Made by a program: the position numbers and the translations under genes
Part shown: in pieces, positions 61,623 through 64,000 of the stretch
How the letters are laid out: every line of letters begins with the position of its first letter
How positions within the stretch are numbered: the first letter of the stretch is position 1
Source of the DNA: Leptodactylus fallax
Lineage: Eukaryota; Chordata; Amphibia; Anura; Leptodactylidae
Direction of reading: 5' to 3'
Assembly (NCBI GenBank): GCA_947044405.1
Contig: CAMRHE010001104.1
Coordinates: forward strand, 155,706-219,705
Length of the DNA stretch: 64,000 nt
Notes under the pieces: model-generated
The model's database searches: none
Seen by the model: only the letters and a program-made list of their open reading frames with translations
Told to the model about the DNA's origin: nothing

Positions 61623-64000
61623 TGTTGTTGTCCGCGCAGGTCGCTGTGTTTCCTCCTTCCTGTTATCACCTTGCAGGTATAGGTTGTTGTCCCCGCAGAT
61701 CGCTGTGTTTCCTCCTTCCTGTTATCACCTTGCAGGTATAGGTTGTTGTCCCCGCAGGTTGATGTGTTTCCTCCTTCCTGTTATCACCTTGCAGGTATAG
61801 GTTGTTGCCCCGCAGGTCGCTGTGTTTCCTCCTTCCTGTTATCACCTTGCAGGTATAGGTTGTTGTCCCCCCGCAGATCGCTGTGTTTCCTCTTTCCTGT
61901 TATCACCTTGCAGGTATAGGTTGTTGTCCCCCGCAGGTCGCTGTGTTTCCTCCTTCCTGTTATCACCTTGCAGGTATAGGTTGTTGTCCCCGCAGGTCGC
62001 TGTGTTTCCTCCCCCCTGTTATCACCTTGCAGGTATAGGTTGTTGTCCCCGTAGGTCGCTGTGTTCCTCCTTCCTGTTATCACCTTGCAGGTATAGGTTG
62101 TTGTCCCCGCAGGTCGCTGTGTTTCCTCCTTCCTGTTATCACCTTGCAGGTATAGGTTGTTGTCCCTGAGGTCGCTGTGTTTCCTCCTTCCTGTTATCAC
62201 CTTGCAGGTATAGGTTGTTGTCCCCGCAGGTTGATGTGTTTCCTCTTTCCTGTTATCACCTTGCAGGTATAGGTTGCTGTCCCCGCAGGTCGCTGTGTTT
62301 CTTCCTTCCTGTTATCACCTTGCAGGTATAGGTTGTTGTCCCCGCAGGTCGCTGTGTTTCCTCCTTCCTTCCTGTTATCACCTTGCAGGTATAGGTTGTT
62401 GTCCCCGCAGGTCGCTGTGTTTCCCCCCTGTTATCACCTTGCAGGTATAGGTTGTTGTCCCCGCAGGTTGATGTGTTTCCTCTTTCCTGTTATCACCTTG
62501 CAGGTATAGGTTGTTGTCCCCGCAGGTCGCTGTGTTTCCTCCCTTCCTGTTATCACCCTGCAGGTATAGGTTGTTGTCCCCGCAGGTCGCTGTGTTTCCT
62601 CCTTCCTTCCTGTTATCACCTTGCAGGTATAGGTTGTTGTCCCCGCAGGTCGCTGTGTTTCCTCCTTCCTTCCTGTTATCACCTTGCAGGTATAGGTCGT
62701 TGTCCCCACAGGTCGCTGTGTTCCTCCTTCCTGTTATCACCTTGCAGGTATAGGTTGTTGTCCCCGCAGGTTGATGTGTTTCCTCTTTCCTGTTATCACC
62801 TTGCAGGTATAGGTTGTTGTCTCCCCGAAGGCCGCTGTGTTTCTTCCTTCCTGTTATCACCCTTGCAGGTTAGGTTGTTGTCCCCGCAGGTAGCTGTGTT
62901 TCTTCCTTCCCTGTTATCACCTTGCAGGTATAGGTTGTTGTCCCCGCGGAGGTCGTTGTGTTTCTTCCTTCCTGTTATCACCCTGCAGGTATAGGTTGTT
63001 GTCCCCGCAGGCCGCTGTGTTTCTTCCTTCCTGCTTATCACACCTTGCAGGTATAGGTTGGTTGTCCCCGCAGGTCGCTGTGTTTCTTCCTTCCTGTTAT
63101 CACCTTGCAGGTATAGGTTGTTGTCCCCGCAGGTCGCTGTGTTTCCTCCTCCTTCCCTGTTATCACCTTGCAGGTATAGGTTGTTGTCTCCCCGCAGGTC
63201 GCTGTGTTTCCCTCTTTCCTGTTATCACCTTGCAGGTATAGGTTGTTGTCCCCGCAGGTTGATGTGTTTCCTCCTTCCTGTTATCACCTTGCAGGTAGAA
63301 GTGTTGTCCCCGCAGGTCGCTGTGTTTCCTCTTTCTGTTATCACCTTGCAGGTATAGGTTGTTTCCCGCAGTAAATGTTCGCTCTTTTTCCTGTTATCAC
63401 CTTGCAGGTATAAGGTTGTTGTCCCCGCAGGATCGCTGTGTTCCTTCCTTCCTGTTATACCTTGCAGGTATAGGTTGTTGTCCCCCGCGAAAAAGGTAGC
63501 TGTGTTTCTTACCTTCCCTGTTATCACCTTGCAGGTATAGGTTGTTGTCCCCGCAGGATCGCTGTGTTTCCTCCTTCCTGTTATCACCTTGCAGGTATAG
63601 GTTAAGTTGTCCCCCAGGTCGCTGTTTCCTCTTTTCCTGTTATCACCTTGCAGATATAGGTGTTGTCCCCATAGGTCGCTGTGTTTCCTCACTCCCTAAC
63701 CTTAGTATATTCCCGAGGTTTTTTCTCCTCCTGTTATCACCTTGCAAGGTATAGGTTAGTTGTCCCCTGGAGGTCGCTGTGTTTCCTCCTTCCTGTTATC
63801 ACCTTGCAGGTATAGGTTGTTGTCCCCGCAGGTAAGCTGTGCTTCTCCTTCCTGTTATCACCTTGCAGGTATAGGTTGTCCCCGCAGGTATGCTGTGTTT
63901 CCTCCACTTCCTGTTATCACCTTGCAGGTATAGGTTGTTGTCGAGTGTTTCCTCCTTCCTGTTATCACCTTGCAGGTATAGGTTGTTGTCCCCGCAGGTC
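61623..64000. repeat. 59-bp minisatellite running off the window
   Basis: About 40 copies of a 59-bp unit: TTGTTGTCCCCGCAGGTCGC, TGTGTTTCCTCCTTCCTGTT and ATCACCTTGCAGGTATAGG. Each unit has a long pyrimidine tract ending CCTTGCAG directly followed by GTATAG. Units are clean at first, with a duplicated TTCC in some; from about 62820, and strongly after 63360, small insertions and deletions become common (GCGAAAAAGGTAGC, GGTTAAGTTGTCC). The array continues beyond base 64000. Confidence 0.96.

Overview
The window looks like a stretch of an amphibian (probably frog) nuclear genome. The evidence is one recognisable vertebrate gene with introns (CHPF2, chondroitin polymerising factor 2) and a transposon mix that is common together in frogs: L2 and CR1-like LINEs, DIRS, Penelope-like and Tc1 elements, a TTAA-flanked T2-type MITE and a solo LTR. 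The organism call is inference; the gene call is strong.

About four fifths of the 64 kb (roughly 52 kb by summing array spans) is minisatellite: some fifteen families with units of about 17 to 71 bp. Almost every long open reading frame is an artefact of these arrays, because the units lack stops and rotate through frames or are multiples of three.

Layout. 1-4756: 20-bp G-run array. 5028-16321: an L2 LINE broken up by two array families (44/46 bp and 38 bp), with a duplicated 1.2-kb LINE block and a 950-bp solo LTR inside the 38-bp array. 16324-22326: 40-bp C-run array. 22330-24832: about 24-bp G-rich array. 24833-25142: a short CpG-rich unique island with E-box, CTCF-like and splice-donor motifs, the best candidate for the CHPF2 promoter and first exon. 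25191-28361: purine-rich array. 28401-34251: 48-bp array. 34340-34390: a probable 51-nt 5'UTR exon. 34490-37916: 31-bp array. 38001-38257, 44097-44661 and 49542-49724: three CHPF2 coding exons (335 codons, phases agree), separated by a 71-bp and a 35-bp array. From 49725 to the window end is presumed intron 3: a T2-like MITE, a TG-rich array, then minus-strand Penelope-like, DIRS and CR1-like LINE remnants (the last split by two arrays), a broken Tc1 transposon, and a 59-bp array running off the end. The C-terminal half of CHPF2 is not in the window.

The most interesting signal is that three arrays can be traced to the retrotransposon coding sequence they sit in: the 38-bp array comes from the L2 RT just after FDTVDH, the 38/32-bp array from the CR1-like C-terminus, and the 33-bp array from RT motif A (VDVVYLD). 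The locus looks like a place where minisatellites are born from LINE ORFs and spread through and around a housekeeping glycosylation gene.
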